Part shown: one piece after another, positions 45,490 to 57,676 of the stretch
Layout of the letters: each line of letters begins with the position of its first letter
How positions within the stretch are numbered: the stretch's first letter is position 1
Source: Arabidopsis thaliana
Lineage: Eukaryota; Streptophyta; Magnoliopsida; Brassicales; Brassicaceae
Direction of reading: 5' to 3'
DNA: 64,000 nucleotides
Assembly (NCBI RefSeq): GCF_000001735.4
Contig: NC_003076.8
Location: 19,719,835 to 19,783,834, forward strand
The notes under the pieces: model-generated
Database searches by the model: none
Seen by the model: only the letters and a program-made list of their open reading frames with translations
Told to the model about the DNA's origin: nothing
Translations under genes and position numbers: made by a program

Positions 45490-48400
45490 TCAGTCTGTAT
45501 GTGCTGAAGCAGCTAGATATGAGAGTTGAAGACTGTACGCTTCTTTCAGTTTAGTCAAAACTTCGGCGATAGACGGTCTTCCAGATGCATCTCTTCCCAC
45601 ACATCTTATAGCAATCGAAGCAGCTTTTTTCATGCTCGCTGGATCAAATGTCTCCTTCAAGATATCATCCACAATCTCAAAAGCTCCTGCTTGTAAGTTT
45701 GGCCTAGCCTGCATTTAAGTATTCTGATCTTTTAAGACACTGTGTACTCAGATACTTGAGAGATGAGAAACTAAGATAATATTCTATGTTACTCTCACCC
45801 ATAAGACCAAGTTAAACGAATCTGGTGATCCTGAGTGACTTAAGGGTTCTCTTCCACAGATAAGCTCCAACAGAACCACACCAAAGCTATAGACATCACT
45901 TTTCTCTGTCAGCTGCAGGGTAGAGTAATATCTGGAATGAAAAAGTGTGAGTAATGATTAGCTAATGAAGCTGTTAATCCATCACGAATTCGGAGAGATA
46001 TTGTAGAAGAGTTTACTCGGGGTCAAGGTAGCCTGCGGTGCCTTTAACAACAGTAGTAATATGAGATGCATCTGCTTTTGTAAATTGTTTTGACAGGCCA
46101 AAATCAGAAACTTTCGCGTTCATATCCTTGTCTAAAAGTATGTTACTGCTCTTTACATCCCGATGTATAATTCTCGGCTCACTTCCATTATGCAGGTAGT
46201 CCAATCCTTCATGAATAAGCCAAAACTTTTACTATCTACCAGGATCAAACGAGTTTTATTATAATGATACCAATGGCAGATCCGCAGATGTTGAAGATGT
46301 ACCTTTTGCAGCATCAACAGCAACTTTTAGTCTTGAAACCCAGTTCAATGAATGCCTTTTGCTACGTGGACCTGCAGAAGCAAGATATCACCGACAGCTA
46401 TAGCTTTGCGAGGAAGATGATTTTGCAAAAAGATGATGAGAATTGCTAGATACTTGAGGATTTTCATACCGTAAAGGTGATCAGCTAAGGATCCACCAGA
46501 CAGATACTCATACACCAGTATTTGACGTTTTGGTTCATAGCAGAAGCCCTCAAATGAAACTAGATTTTGGTGGCGGATCTGAGACAAAAGGTGCACCTAG
46601 AACGCAGACAGTACAAAGGGATCACTAAAGATGAATGTATACTTGACCGTGGATTTGGAATGCATGACATTCAAATATGGACAGTAATTTTGGGAGAACT
46701 ATGTGGACGCTTAAACCTCATTGATGAAAGAATCAGCTCCAAGTTGAGTTCTATCAAATCGCACTTTGACCGCAACTTGTTTTCCATCTGGTAGTTTTCC
46801 ACGGTATACAGCTCCAAAACTTCCACGACCAATCACTTCCTTGAAATTTCTAGTAGCTGACTTGATCTCTTTGTGAGAAAAGATTCTTGAAGCGTTCCAG
46901 TTCTGCATTTTCAGTTGTGCTCCTGATACAGATTTTGATATACTATAAGAATTATAAAGGGACAACTTTGTGGGGGCAAAGAGAAAGCATTGTTCCCATA
47001 CTGGTTATATCTCTCTCTTTGTTTCTCTGTCTCCTCGTGAAGATCGACATGAAAACAAAGACAAGAAAGGTGGCAAACAAGGCTCCACCAGAAACTCCAA
47101 GCAAGATCGCTATACGGTTCTGTTTTCTTTGTTTCTTATTGATAGGGATAGTGACTTGTGGTGTGTCAATTGTTGAAGACACATTGTTGCATGATATTGA
47201 AGAGAACGAAAGGCATGGATTTCCCGTTATCCTGAAAAAAAGAAGCAATTCAGTAACATGCACAAGAACAGAATAGTGTAGCAAATGCCGAGACAGAAAT
47301 CGTGTATACCTGACTTCCAGACCCGTTATGTTAAGAGACTGTGGCAAGGGACCTACTAAGTTATTGTTTTCCAGATTCCTGAGAAGAAGTAACATAAAGA
47401 TTCTCTTCTGTGTGAATATGGTATGTACAAGCTACTTCTTGATGTTAATGTTTACTTACAGGAGACGAAGTTTCTTCAGCTTTCCTAATGTTTCAGGAAC
47501 TGATCCTTGTAAGCTGTTGTTTTGCAGGTCCCTTCAAGAAATGGAGAAATACTTTAAAATTTTCCACAAAGAACGAACGTATATCCAGAAACTCTCAGTA
47601 TAAGATTGACTTACAGAACTTCAAGGTTAACCAGATCTTCCAGCTCGGAGCCAAAAGATTCTAACTGATTGAAGCTCAAATTCCTGTATATACCGTCAGA
47701 AGCTTTTTAGTACTACAGGAAACATAAAAATTATGTTAATGTTCTATGGATGAGTATTACAGTTTCTGGAGATCCTTAAGGCTGCCTACATTCTGTATTG
47801 CTCCTGTAAGTGATGTATTATGCAAGTCGCTGCACGGAGAAGTAGAGAACACTCAAGGTAACCACATACGTATACATGAGACACTACAACTGTTGAAGAG
47901 TGATTGCCTTACAGTGTTTTGAGATCGAGCAAGTCTCCGAATGTTGGACTAATGGACCTCAGGTTGATTTTTGAAAGGAACCTGGACAGCCAGAAGAAGG
48001 AAAAATATGAGCTGAGATGAAGAAATGTTGAAAGCAATCGATATGATAAGGATTGTTTTTACAATGATGTAACACGGTTTCCTTCACATTCGATGTGGTT
48101 CCAAGGAAGCGGTGTGCATGGGTCGTCTTGCCATCCAAGGTCTTGCCCGGTAAATTGCTCTATGACTTTAAGTGCCGAAACTGCAAAAATATAAACTTGA
48201 AAGGTGAACTTCGGCTCTTGTGTAGTTTGCTTTATCCAGACAACCTCAAAAGAGAGTACCTGTGGTAGAAGAAGCTTCAGGAGGGATTTGGAGGATTTCA
48301 TATACCTCAAGAGCACTCACTTGAGGATTGAACTTGATTTTTCTGAGGGTGATGTTTAACTTACTGATTCCTTTTTGCGTAAAGTACAAGGTACCAGCTT

Positions 48401-49480
48401 CTGAGCTAGTTACGGTGTAATCAGATTGTTTGACTTCATCATTGATCGTCACACTAAAAGAAGGGGAGAGTGAGAGTATCCCAGCAAAGTAGAGGATAAT
48501 GTAGTAGTCCCCTGGTGTATGTAGAGAAAGAGTATATGAAAGACTTTCTTTGCGAGCAAGAATTCTTGCTGTCTTAAGAACAGAAGCTGGTGGATTCTCA
48601 GTAATATTGAAGGAATTCAATTTTGTGAGTCCATTGAAGCTCCAAGAGGCGTGAAACGGTGAATAACTTTGATCCGGATCCCATATTCGATCAAATGGAT
48701 CTGAAGGATACCTACCATTCAACATAATTCACCAAGAAAATTCAACAAAACACACCAAAGAAAGAGACAGCGATCAAAGTTTAGAGCCTGAGAATTCTTA
48801 CCGGATAGTCCCATTTGTGTATCCGCTATTGATTCGGTAACTTCTCCTGAGAATTATATCTGGTGAACCCTCCAGGCTGTATTTGTAAGAACCTAAAGGA
48901 AGTGGCCGTACTTCTAGAGAAGAGATAACCGGAATACCTCTTCCTTTAACCGCAAGCAAGCAAAGCAAAAGAGAATCATTGTTGACTGGCCAAACTAACT
49001 CTTCAATCCAAGGATCATTGGTTCTAAGATCAACAGTACTAGTGATTCTCCTTCCAAGAGAGACATGAAATGCTGGAGGACTATTCTGGCTATCATAGTT
49101 TCTATAAACGAATGTAGCACGAATCAGAACTGAAGACAAGTCTTTCCTCACAGGTAACTTGTAACATTGGCGACCTTGAGGATCCGGGAATAATCTGATG
49201 GGAACACTGGAAGTAGAATTCCCCTCGGCGTAAGTAACCGTGGTAGTGTTACCTGTTTCGATATAATCGTTGTCTGAAACCCATGAGATGTTATAAGCAG
49301 CGGTGTAACTTGAGCCGCCACATGATAAGCTCAAGAAACCTGTTCCATCACAAAGATTCAATCAAACAGTTGAAGGCAAAATGAGTACAAATAATGTGAG
49401 ACAAAGTCTAGAATCTGCATACCATCTGGACTGGAGAAACAAAACACACAGAAACTACTGAGCAAAACCCAAAAGAGCAT
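45490..49480 (-). CDS. Malectin-like LRR receptor kinase (LRR-I type)
   Basis: ATG at 49480-49478, stop TGA at 45490-45492, many short exons, roughly 900 aa. A signal peptide ([19 protein letters not shown]) leads into a malectin-like ectodomain (exons 49339 to 48802 and 48711 to 48260): [65 protein letters not shown] then precedes a few LRRs, each on its own short exon. The transmembrane segment is [20 protein letters not shown]. The kinase has the glycine loop [17 protein letters not shown] lysine, [12 protein letters not shown] (an RD kinase), SDFGLSK and GTAGYLDPE, so it looks catalytically competent. This subfamily sits at the plasma membrane, with members in immunity and symbiosis signalling. 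Ligand and role are unknown here. No disabling change was seen. Confidence 0.92.
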
Positions 49481-50217
49481 GTTCTAATTTCCTGATTGAA
49501 ATCTGAAGAACATATATAACTAATTGTTCTATATTGTTTCCTAATTTGTGAGTGAATTCATTCTTTATATAATATGAGTGTCTGTGTGAAGATGTCAATG
49601 ATGATGACTCGTAGGTACTTTACTTAGTGGTCATCAGAATGCACTAACAGTCAGTGTCAAGTTAATATTATAAATTACAATTTAACTAAAATGAATGTTT
49701 ATTTAACAATAGAAGTGAGATCTTTTTAGTGTCAAATATGGTATTTGTGAGTTAAAATGTAAAAAGAGAGCAAAATTTGGTTGCTCAATTTTTAAGAATG
49801 ATAATGAGAATGATGCTTGAGTGAGAATTCTTCAAATGCAATGATATTTATGTTTTGCTTGGCTTCAACACTAATCCTCAATGCATCCTCCTTAAGCTTC
49901 CTTATAAAGGGAAAATCTTTTTTGGACAAATCGTTTACATACCCAAAGTCTCCCATAACTTGAAAAGGAGAAAGAAAAACTAATTAATGCCTCAAAAACA
50001 TAAATCTGTATTTAGTACTTAATTCAAAATCGTTAATCTCTAATTGATTTTTTTTTTTGGACGTTACACACGAACTAGGCTTCTTTTTTTTTTTTTTTTG
50101 ACAGCCACACGAACTAGGCTTAGCTAATAGCAAACTAGCAATATAACTACTAAGTCAACCTTAAGAAATTAGACATCATAGACATCAATGCAAACCGTCT
50201 GATCAACTTCTAGATCC
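49481..50217. other. Intergenic: receptor kinase promoter, with a short direct duplication
   Basis: No gene. CACACGAACTAGGCTT occurs at 50067-50082 and again at 50106-50121, separated by 23 bases that are mostly a T-run. This looks like a target duplication around a minute poly-A insertion. Confidence 0.55.
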
Positions 50218-50985
50218 TTAGAGGATTAGTATGTAGAACCAAGTGGGGTCCAGTCCTTTGTAGGTCCTCATGTACCTTGCAGCCATGACACCAATGGGTA
50301 TGAAAATCCCCCAACACACTGCATTCACTAGTCCATGAATGCTTTTGACTAGTAACATGTTATCATTAGCTGCTTTAGTGGTCATGACTTGTCCGGACAA
50401 CAAATCCAAATTAGCCATGGATTTGAGATGATTTCCACTCATGGCGTGCATCCCAAGCCTATCACCTTCCTTCAACGGACCGTCTTGCCATAAATGATTG
50501 ACAACGGTTGTGTTAGACGGCCACACCATAGTGGCAAATATAGTCATCTCTCTATTGAGATATTCAGCGGATAGTTGCGTTACACGAAAGCTCAGAGGGC
50601 CTTCTTGAAGCATAGGTGTGTAGCCATTTATTGAGGAAGTATATGCACGCATAAAACCGGACGTGGAGTTACGGTAAGCCAAAAGTGTTTGAGCACCTAT
50701 CATGCCTTTGCTCGTCGGGTTTATGCCCCAAGCAATCCAACTAGAAGACTCGATGTTGGTATGACGATATGCAACTTCAAGCACTCCGGTTTCTCGAACG
50801 TAACTGTAGTGTAGAAACGAATCTAACACAGGAAGGTCAACACATGAACGGAAGTGTTTGCCATTGTTGAAGTTGTGAGAGTCGCAGCTAACTTGAACTT
50901 CATTGGTTGTTGCTCTAGTAAAGCATGGAGCCAAAACGAACAGAAAACACAAACCCACAAAAATAGTTCTCGAAGACAGAAACAT
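50218..50985 (-). CDS. DOMON / cytochrome b561-family protein, truncated after the first b561 helix
   Basis: A single exon of 255 codons. A signal peptide (MFLSSRTIFVGLCFLFVLAP, CFTRATT) is followed by a DOMON domain (~residues 50-190: VLEVAYRHTNIESSSWIAWG, MIGAQTLLAY, EYLNREMTIFATMVWP, LWQDGPL). Then SIHGLVNAVCWGIFIPIGVM starts the first b561 membrane helix, with the family's His-Gly and the AARYMRTYKGLDPTWFY loop. The frame then ends ILIL, whereas family members run on for about 130 residues with the remaining helices and heme histidines. No remnant of those helices is visible downstream to 50.1 kb. Full proteins are ascorbate-reducible plasma-membrane cytochromes. This one cannot form the di-heme core and may be a secreted or single-pass DOMON protein, or a decaying gene. 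Confidence 0.85.
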   Translation of the reverse strand: MFLSSRTIFVGLCFLFVLAPCFTRATTNEVQVSCDSHNFNNGKHFRSCVDLPVLDSFLHYSYVRETGVLEVAYRHTNIESSSWIAWGINPTSKGMIGAQTLLAYRNSTSGFMRAYTSSINGYTPMLQEGPLSFRVTQLSAEYLNREMTIFATMVWPSNTTVVNHLWQDGPLKEGDRLGMHAMSGNHLKSMANLDLLSGQVMTTKAANDNMLLVKSIHGLVNAVCWGIFIPIGVMAARYMRTYKGLDPTWFYILIL

Positions 50986-51480
50986 GATGATGGATTTTCC
51001 GAGAGAACACTTAGGTTTAATCTTTCGAAGTCAGAGTATCTTGCTTTTGAAGAAATTCGATTAATGAATTTTTTCGTTGTTAGCTAGTGGTCTATATTTA
51101 TAAAGAATACACGATTCCAATTCCAAGTGTAGTTGTGAATCGTTATTTTTCCTTTTTTTTTCGTGAATCGTTCTTTTTCCTTGCCGACAAATCTATTTAA
51201 ATTTTTTGTCCCCCCAAATTTCAATTTATCTAATTTCTACCACATTTCAATTTCGTAAAAGCGATTTATTTTCGTTGTTTAAACTTTTTAAACCAAAGGA
51301 GTTAGCCACACAATCTAATAAATAAAACTCAAGCATAAAATGTTAGGAGTACAAATTTCGATACAAGACCTAAGTAAAAGATAAAAAGTAAAAAAGTATT
51401 GGGTTGGCTCAAAACATGCCAAGACAAACTACTACTGACAAGCTCCTTACCAAAAAAAAAAAAAACTACTACTGACAAGC
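50986..51480. other. DOMON gene upstream region and RPL13A 3' UTR
   Basis: AT-rich with no gene. A tiny retro-insertion lies at 51446-51462 next to the RPL13A stop codon. Confidence 0.5.

Positions 51481-51482
<2 letters not shown>
51426..51482 (+). mobile_element. Minute LINE-like insertion (17 bp) with 20 bp target duplication
   Basis: AAACTACTACTGACAAGCTC at 51426-51445 is repeated exactly at 51463-51482. Between lie CTTACC and an A-run. An ...ACC-A(n) tail flanked by a 20 bp target duplication is what an extremely 5'-truncated LINE leaves. The right-hand copy overlaps the last two bases of the RPL13A stop codon, so the insertion is immediately downstream of that gene. Confidence 0.55.
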
Positions 51483-53000
<1,518 letters not shown>

Positions 53001-53442
53001 ATGGGTTCAGAGAAACTAAATTCAATATACACAAGACCAACAGAACGGAATCGCCGAATCGGTGATGACGGGAGAGCAGTGAATCCCAGTGATGTTGAGT
53101 TTAAAAAAGAAAAATAATTTTGGAAACTTTTTCGGTGAGCTTGAGAGGATGGATGCACAAAACAGATTTGCTATGATTTTCCCTGGATTTATAGACGACG
53201 AAATTCCCCGCTCACCGACCAACATCGATTCCAGACGCATTTGCAGAGATTTCAAGTTAAGAGAAAGCGATCGCATGCCTGCAGATGGTAAACCAAAAAT
53301 CCACAGTTATTCTCATAAAAATTGGAAGAGAAACAGCCTGATCATGGGCGATCGATGAGGAAAATATACATGGGGAGATGAAGCATCGGTCATTTGTTTT
53401 TATTTTGAAAGAAATCTATGATTTGGTCGTCGTTCTTATCCT
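53001..53442. other. Spacer between RPL13A and the TNL stop codon
   Basis: Contains an 89-codon plus-strand frame at 53089-53358 without recognisable domain or signal. I do not call it. The 3' UTR of the TNL lies at the right. Confidence 0.4.
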
Positions 53443-56400
53443 TCAAATTGTCAACATATCTGTTTTCCTTTTTTTGGATAGGTTTCCGCAGTTTATGTCG
53501 TAGTTTCGATCATCCTCTTCAGTTTTGAGTACTACTCGAACTCCGTATGATATTATTCTGCCCGGTGTAGACTGAAACTCCTCTGAAATTACAAGTTTTG
53601 GCTCAAGGCTAAACTCGTTGAAGTCTACGTTACTTGGAACGTGGAAGATGAACATGTGATGTGCTGAGAATGCCTCTTTGTCATTGCTGCTACGAGTACT
53701 CTCCGGTGGGAGAACGAAATCGGGCTTGAGGTCAATTCGGTAGGACTGGTTATCTTCCTGTTTACAGCTATAAGAAGATGACGAGAGCTTTATGTGATAA
53801 GGACTCTGACAAGCAATTATGATACAGGCATCAAAACCCACAAACTCAGAGGCATGCCATATTGGGGGTATGCTGATTTCTCTGGAATATTCCCTTGCTT
53901 GATAGTCGAAGTAGATGGGCACTCTACTTCCAGATAAGCAAGCAAAACGCTGAGGCACCTATTAAGATCAAATATAAAAGAAAAGATATGGAACTGGAAT
54001 CGATGTATGAATTGAGCAAGGGAGAAACACAAGGGAAGAAAGTTCACCTCTTCCTTTCGTCCACATCTCAGAAATCGATCCATCAGATTCGCAACTTCAT
54101 TCAATTTGGGGCAGTAGCTAAGATCAACGTGTTTTATGGAATGATCCAAGGGAAGGTGAATAATTTCCAGGGAAGTGCAGCCACGTGCATAGAGAGATGT
54201 AAGGTTTGGTGGAAGCTGTACCATTGACTTGAGTTTCTTGCAGTCATTGAGGCAGAGAGTATTCAACAGCCTAAGGAATCTGATAGTTACAGGCATCGTC
54301 ACCATATCATTTCCGCTGAGGTCTAAGTATGTTAAATTGGTGCAATGACTAAACGTATATGACAATTCAAAAACATCATTGCAGTTGTCAAGCCAAAGCT
54401 CAGCTAAGCGGTATCCACGCTCATCTTTTCTGGCAGCTGAATGTCCTAGTGGACTTTGGAGAAGTATACAGTTAGAAAGTTTGAGTGTCTCCAGTTGAGG
54501 TAGTTTTGGTAGTGTTTGAAGTTTGAGGCAGTTGCAAAGCCTGAGAGATTTCATACTAGAAAGATTTTCCATATCTGTGGGTAGGCATGTGAAATCATTT
54601 CCGCTGAGGTCCAGTTTTTGTAGGACCTGCAAAAGGCCAATGTCATCTGGGATGCTTTCTATGTTTAGGTTTATGAGATTTAACTCGGTTAACCAGAGGA
54701 AATCTGAAAAGCTATAACACTGGAAAGAGGCACTGTCTTTACGGTAGATGAACTGCATGATGTCGAGTGATTTAAATCCGTAAAACTCAGACATGAGCTT
54801 AGGCGTCTTTTGTACTTGCTTCAGAAATTTGTTAGGGGTCCATTGCTCGGAACTAAAGCAGAGGTGGTCTGCCTTTCCTCGGAGATGTGACAACCAAAAA
54901 TTTAATTTGCCATGGATGGCTAGACTCGTAAGAGAGTTCAGTGTAACTACAGCATCTGGGAAACTCAATGAAGCTTGCCGAAAAAGCCCTGGGCTACGTT
55001 TTTGAAGGGCAGGCAATTCTCCTATAATCATCTGAAGATTGATGAGGCGATCACAGTGGGATACATCAAGTTTCTTCAGTGAAGGTAAGCTACCAATTGT
55101 TTCCGGGATTTGCTCCAACCTCGTGCAACCTTTAGCAATCAGCTCCTCAAGCTTTGTTGCCCTTGAAAGATCTGGAAGTTTGGTCAGATTCTTAGATCCA
55201 GTGACATCTAGCATCCTTAACTCCAAGAGCGACTGAATATCATACAACAGAAAGGACAGTTTGGATGGCGTTGGTGACATTCTAAATTTGTAAACGCTGA
55301 GAGTTGAAAACTGAAAAGCAAACTACAAGTTTCGTTTATAGCTTACCATTTTTCCATCCCACAGGTTCTCCAGATTGCTGTAACGCAGATGAAGTTCAAC
55401 AAGACGACTCAGAGGAAATGTGGGAAGCAAGGTTGTTAATGGATATGCGTCCCAATGCAATAGCCTAAGGCTGCGTGGAAGTACCATACGATTCTTTGAA
55501 TTGATATTCAGCTTGGACTCTCTATCATTTAAGTGTTTGAAGAATTTGAGAAATATGAGATTTTCCATCTGCTCAAAAGCACTCCCATCTATGGATGCTG
55601 CTCGGGGCAATTCACACATATGTAGTGTCATGCCTTGGATTCTCTCTGTCCCCTGATGATTGAATGTCAGATTTACTTAGCATACACAAATAAAAGCACA
55701 AGAAGAAACCATATAAGACAAGTCCTATGGAAGAATAAAAAACATGTCGTTCCTAGAATACTTACTGTTTTGCTTTCCAGTACGCCATAACTGTTATGAG
55801 GATCCCACAAAATTCTTTGTTGTCGAGGTATGTACAATGATTCTTCAACAACAATTTCTCTAGCCATTTGTTTTATCAAGGAATGTATGTCAATATATCC
55901 ATCTTTTGATATATGGATGAGAGACTTTTCAGCTAAACCTTTTATCCTTCTTTTAGTTTCAGAGAGAAGGGTAGAAACACGGGAGACTGGTTCTCCATTG
56001 AAAAGACATGCGACCCTAATGAAAATGGTCTTGTCTCGTAGGTCCAGATTGGTATAGCTACTTCTTAAAATATCCATGATATTCTGGTGAGGAGCTGTTT
56101 CAAGCGTGTCTATTGCATCTTCCCACTCGTCTATAGAGGTCGCTCCACGGAGAAATGAACCGAAAGCTACCAGGGCTAAAGGAAGACCTTGAGCGAGCTG
56201 AGATGCTCGAATCGCAAAACGTTCATATCCATCAAGTGTAGGAACTCCGCCTGCAAAAGCAATATTTTTAACAATCTTTAACGAGTCCTCATTTTGCAAG
56301 CATTTAACCTCGTACTTGTTGGTCACTCTGCAGGAATCTAGCAATCTTCTGTCACGTGTGGTTATAATGATTCGGCTCCCTGGACCAAACCAGCTAGCCT

Positions 56401-57408
56401 CCTTTGCCAAGGCATGTAACTGCTCCACTTTATCAACACCATCAAGCACAAAGAGAACCTTGAGGGTTCCAAGCCTTGACCGAATAAGGTTTGCACCGTT
56501 TTGGATGCTCATCAAGGCCACTCGTTTTGTACTTAGAATATCGCAGAGAAGTTGTTGTTGTATACATTTTAGATCAACTTTCTTACAGATTTGGCCGACA
56601 TCTTCAATGAAAGAATGAGCTGGAAATTGGCTTGCAAGCTGTTCATATAGATACTTAGCAATGGTAGTTTTTCCGATGCCCCCCATTCCCCATATTCCAA
56701 CCATACAAACCTCGGCATCAAAGTCTTTCTTCAAGAGAGGTCTTATGTTTTCCATGTGAGCTTCCATACCAACTAAATCTTCAAAAGAAGTTGCTTGCAT
56801 AGAAGCTAACCGGCTTGAGATGACTTCAACAATTTCTTCAAGCATCATAGCCTCGTCCGCACTGCAATGACATGGTAGTAATAAATGAATATATAGACTA
56901 CCTTTTCTTCTCCAGGAGAAAATATAAGAAACACTTACCAATATCTGGAAACCATGCCTGAGAGATTGGCTACCATGCACAGAGCTACTCTCCACCTTTG
57001 CACAATATCCGCGAATTCTGGACCCTGGTACCTTTCTAAACCAAAACTTCCTCGCTGGTGTCTCACGTCAGAGGGATCAACTTCATAGAACAAGGGAAGG
57101 ACTTTGAGTTTACCAAGGTTGTACAATTCCATTATTAATTGCAGTTCCATCAAGCACCACCTTGACGTTGTGTATCTTTCAGAGAGAACCACAACAGCGA
57201 ACTTTGAACCTTCTATGGCTCTGCGGAGGTGGCTAGAAATATGATCACCTACCTCAAGATCTTGATCGTCTTTGAAAGTAATGATTCCCTTTGCACCAAG
57301 TGCTGCGTACAAATGGCTGACAATGGTTCTACGTGTATCTTCCCCACGGAAGCTTAGGAAGACATCATAGTTACAGGGAGGAGGTGAAGACAAAGACGAA
57401 GAAGCCAT
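53443..57408 (-). CDS. TIR-NBS-LRR resistance protein with C-terminal C-JID
   Basis: Five exons, 56939-57408, 55766-56861, 55347-55652, 54048-55232 and 53443-53958; 1190 aa from MASSSLSSPP. An in-frame upstream ATG at 57438 is possible. The TIR domain (residues ~13-150: YDVFLSFRGEDTRRTIVSHL; SRWCLMELQLIMEL) keeps the catalytic glutamate, Glu88. NB-ARC follows, with the P-loop GIWGMGGIGKTTIAKYLYE, kinase-2 VLFVLDGVD (second acidic residue changed to Gly), GSRIIITTRD and GLPLAL; DIHSLIKQM stands at the MHD position. The LRRs include LRMLDVTGSKNLTKLPDLSR, LQKLDLSGNDFTCLPTDMEN and NLTYLDLSGNDMVTMPVTIR. The last exon is a post-LRR C-JID (LSGSRVPIYFDYQAREYSRE). TIR domains make NAD-derived signals when NLRs oligomerise. 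The gene is head to head with a TIR-NBS-NBS gene, 268 bp apart. Confidence 0.93.
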
Positions 57409-57676
57409 TTTTGGTTTGGATCCACAATCAATTGTCAAACAACTTCAATTAGACTATGAAATTCCGGACAAAGTCAACTACCCGTACAGGCTGGAGCATA
57501 TCGTTTGCGTGCTTCCATGAGGCATGAAGGTGTGTGTATTTATATTTTGTATTTACTGTATTATAATTTTTGGAAACCAATAAACTTGCTTATCTTTGAC
57601 AATTTCAATGTTGACTAGCTAGTTTCTCATATTGCCAAAGGAGTAGCAACCCTGAATCTGGCTTTGTTGGAAACTT
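57409..57676. promoter_or_regulatory. 268 bp shared (bidirectional) promoter of the TNL/TNN pair with W-boxes
   Basis: This is all the DNA between the two start codons. Minus-strand TATA (ATATAAATA) lies at 57537-57545, about 130 bp before the TNL start. W-boxes TTGACT lie at 57472-57477 (minus strand) and 57611-57616 (plus strand), with further TTGAC cores near 57433 and 57596. W-boxes bind WRKY factors and suggest defence induction of both genes. Confidence 0.65.

Noticed and set aside
46887-47276. 129-codon plus-strand frame with hydrophobic runs
   Set aside because: It is antisense to the transmembrane exon of the receptor kinase.
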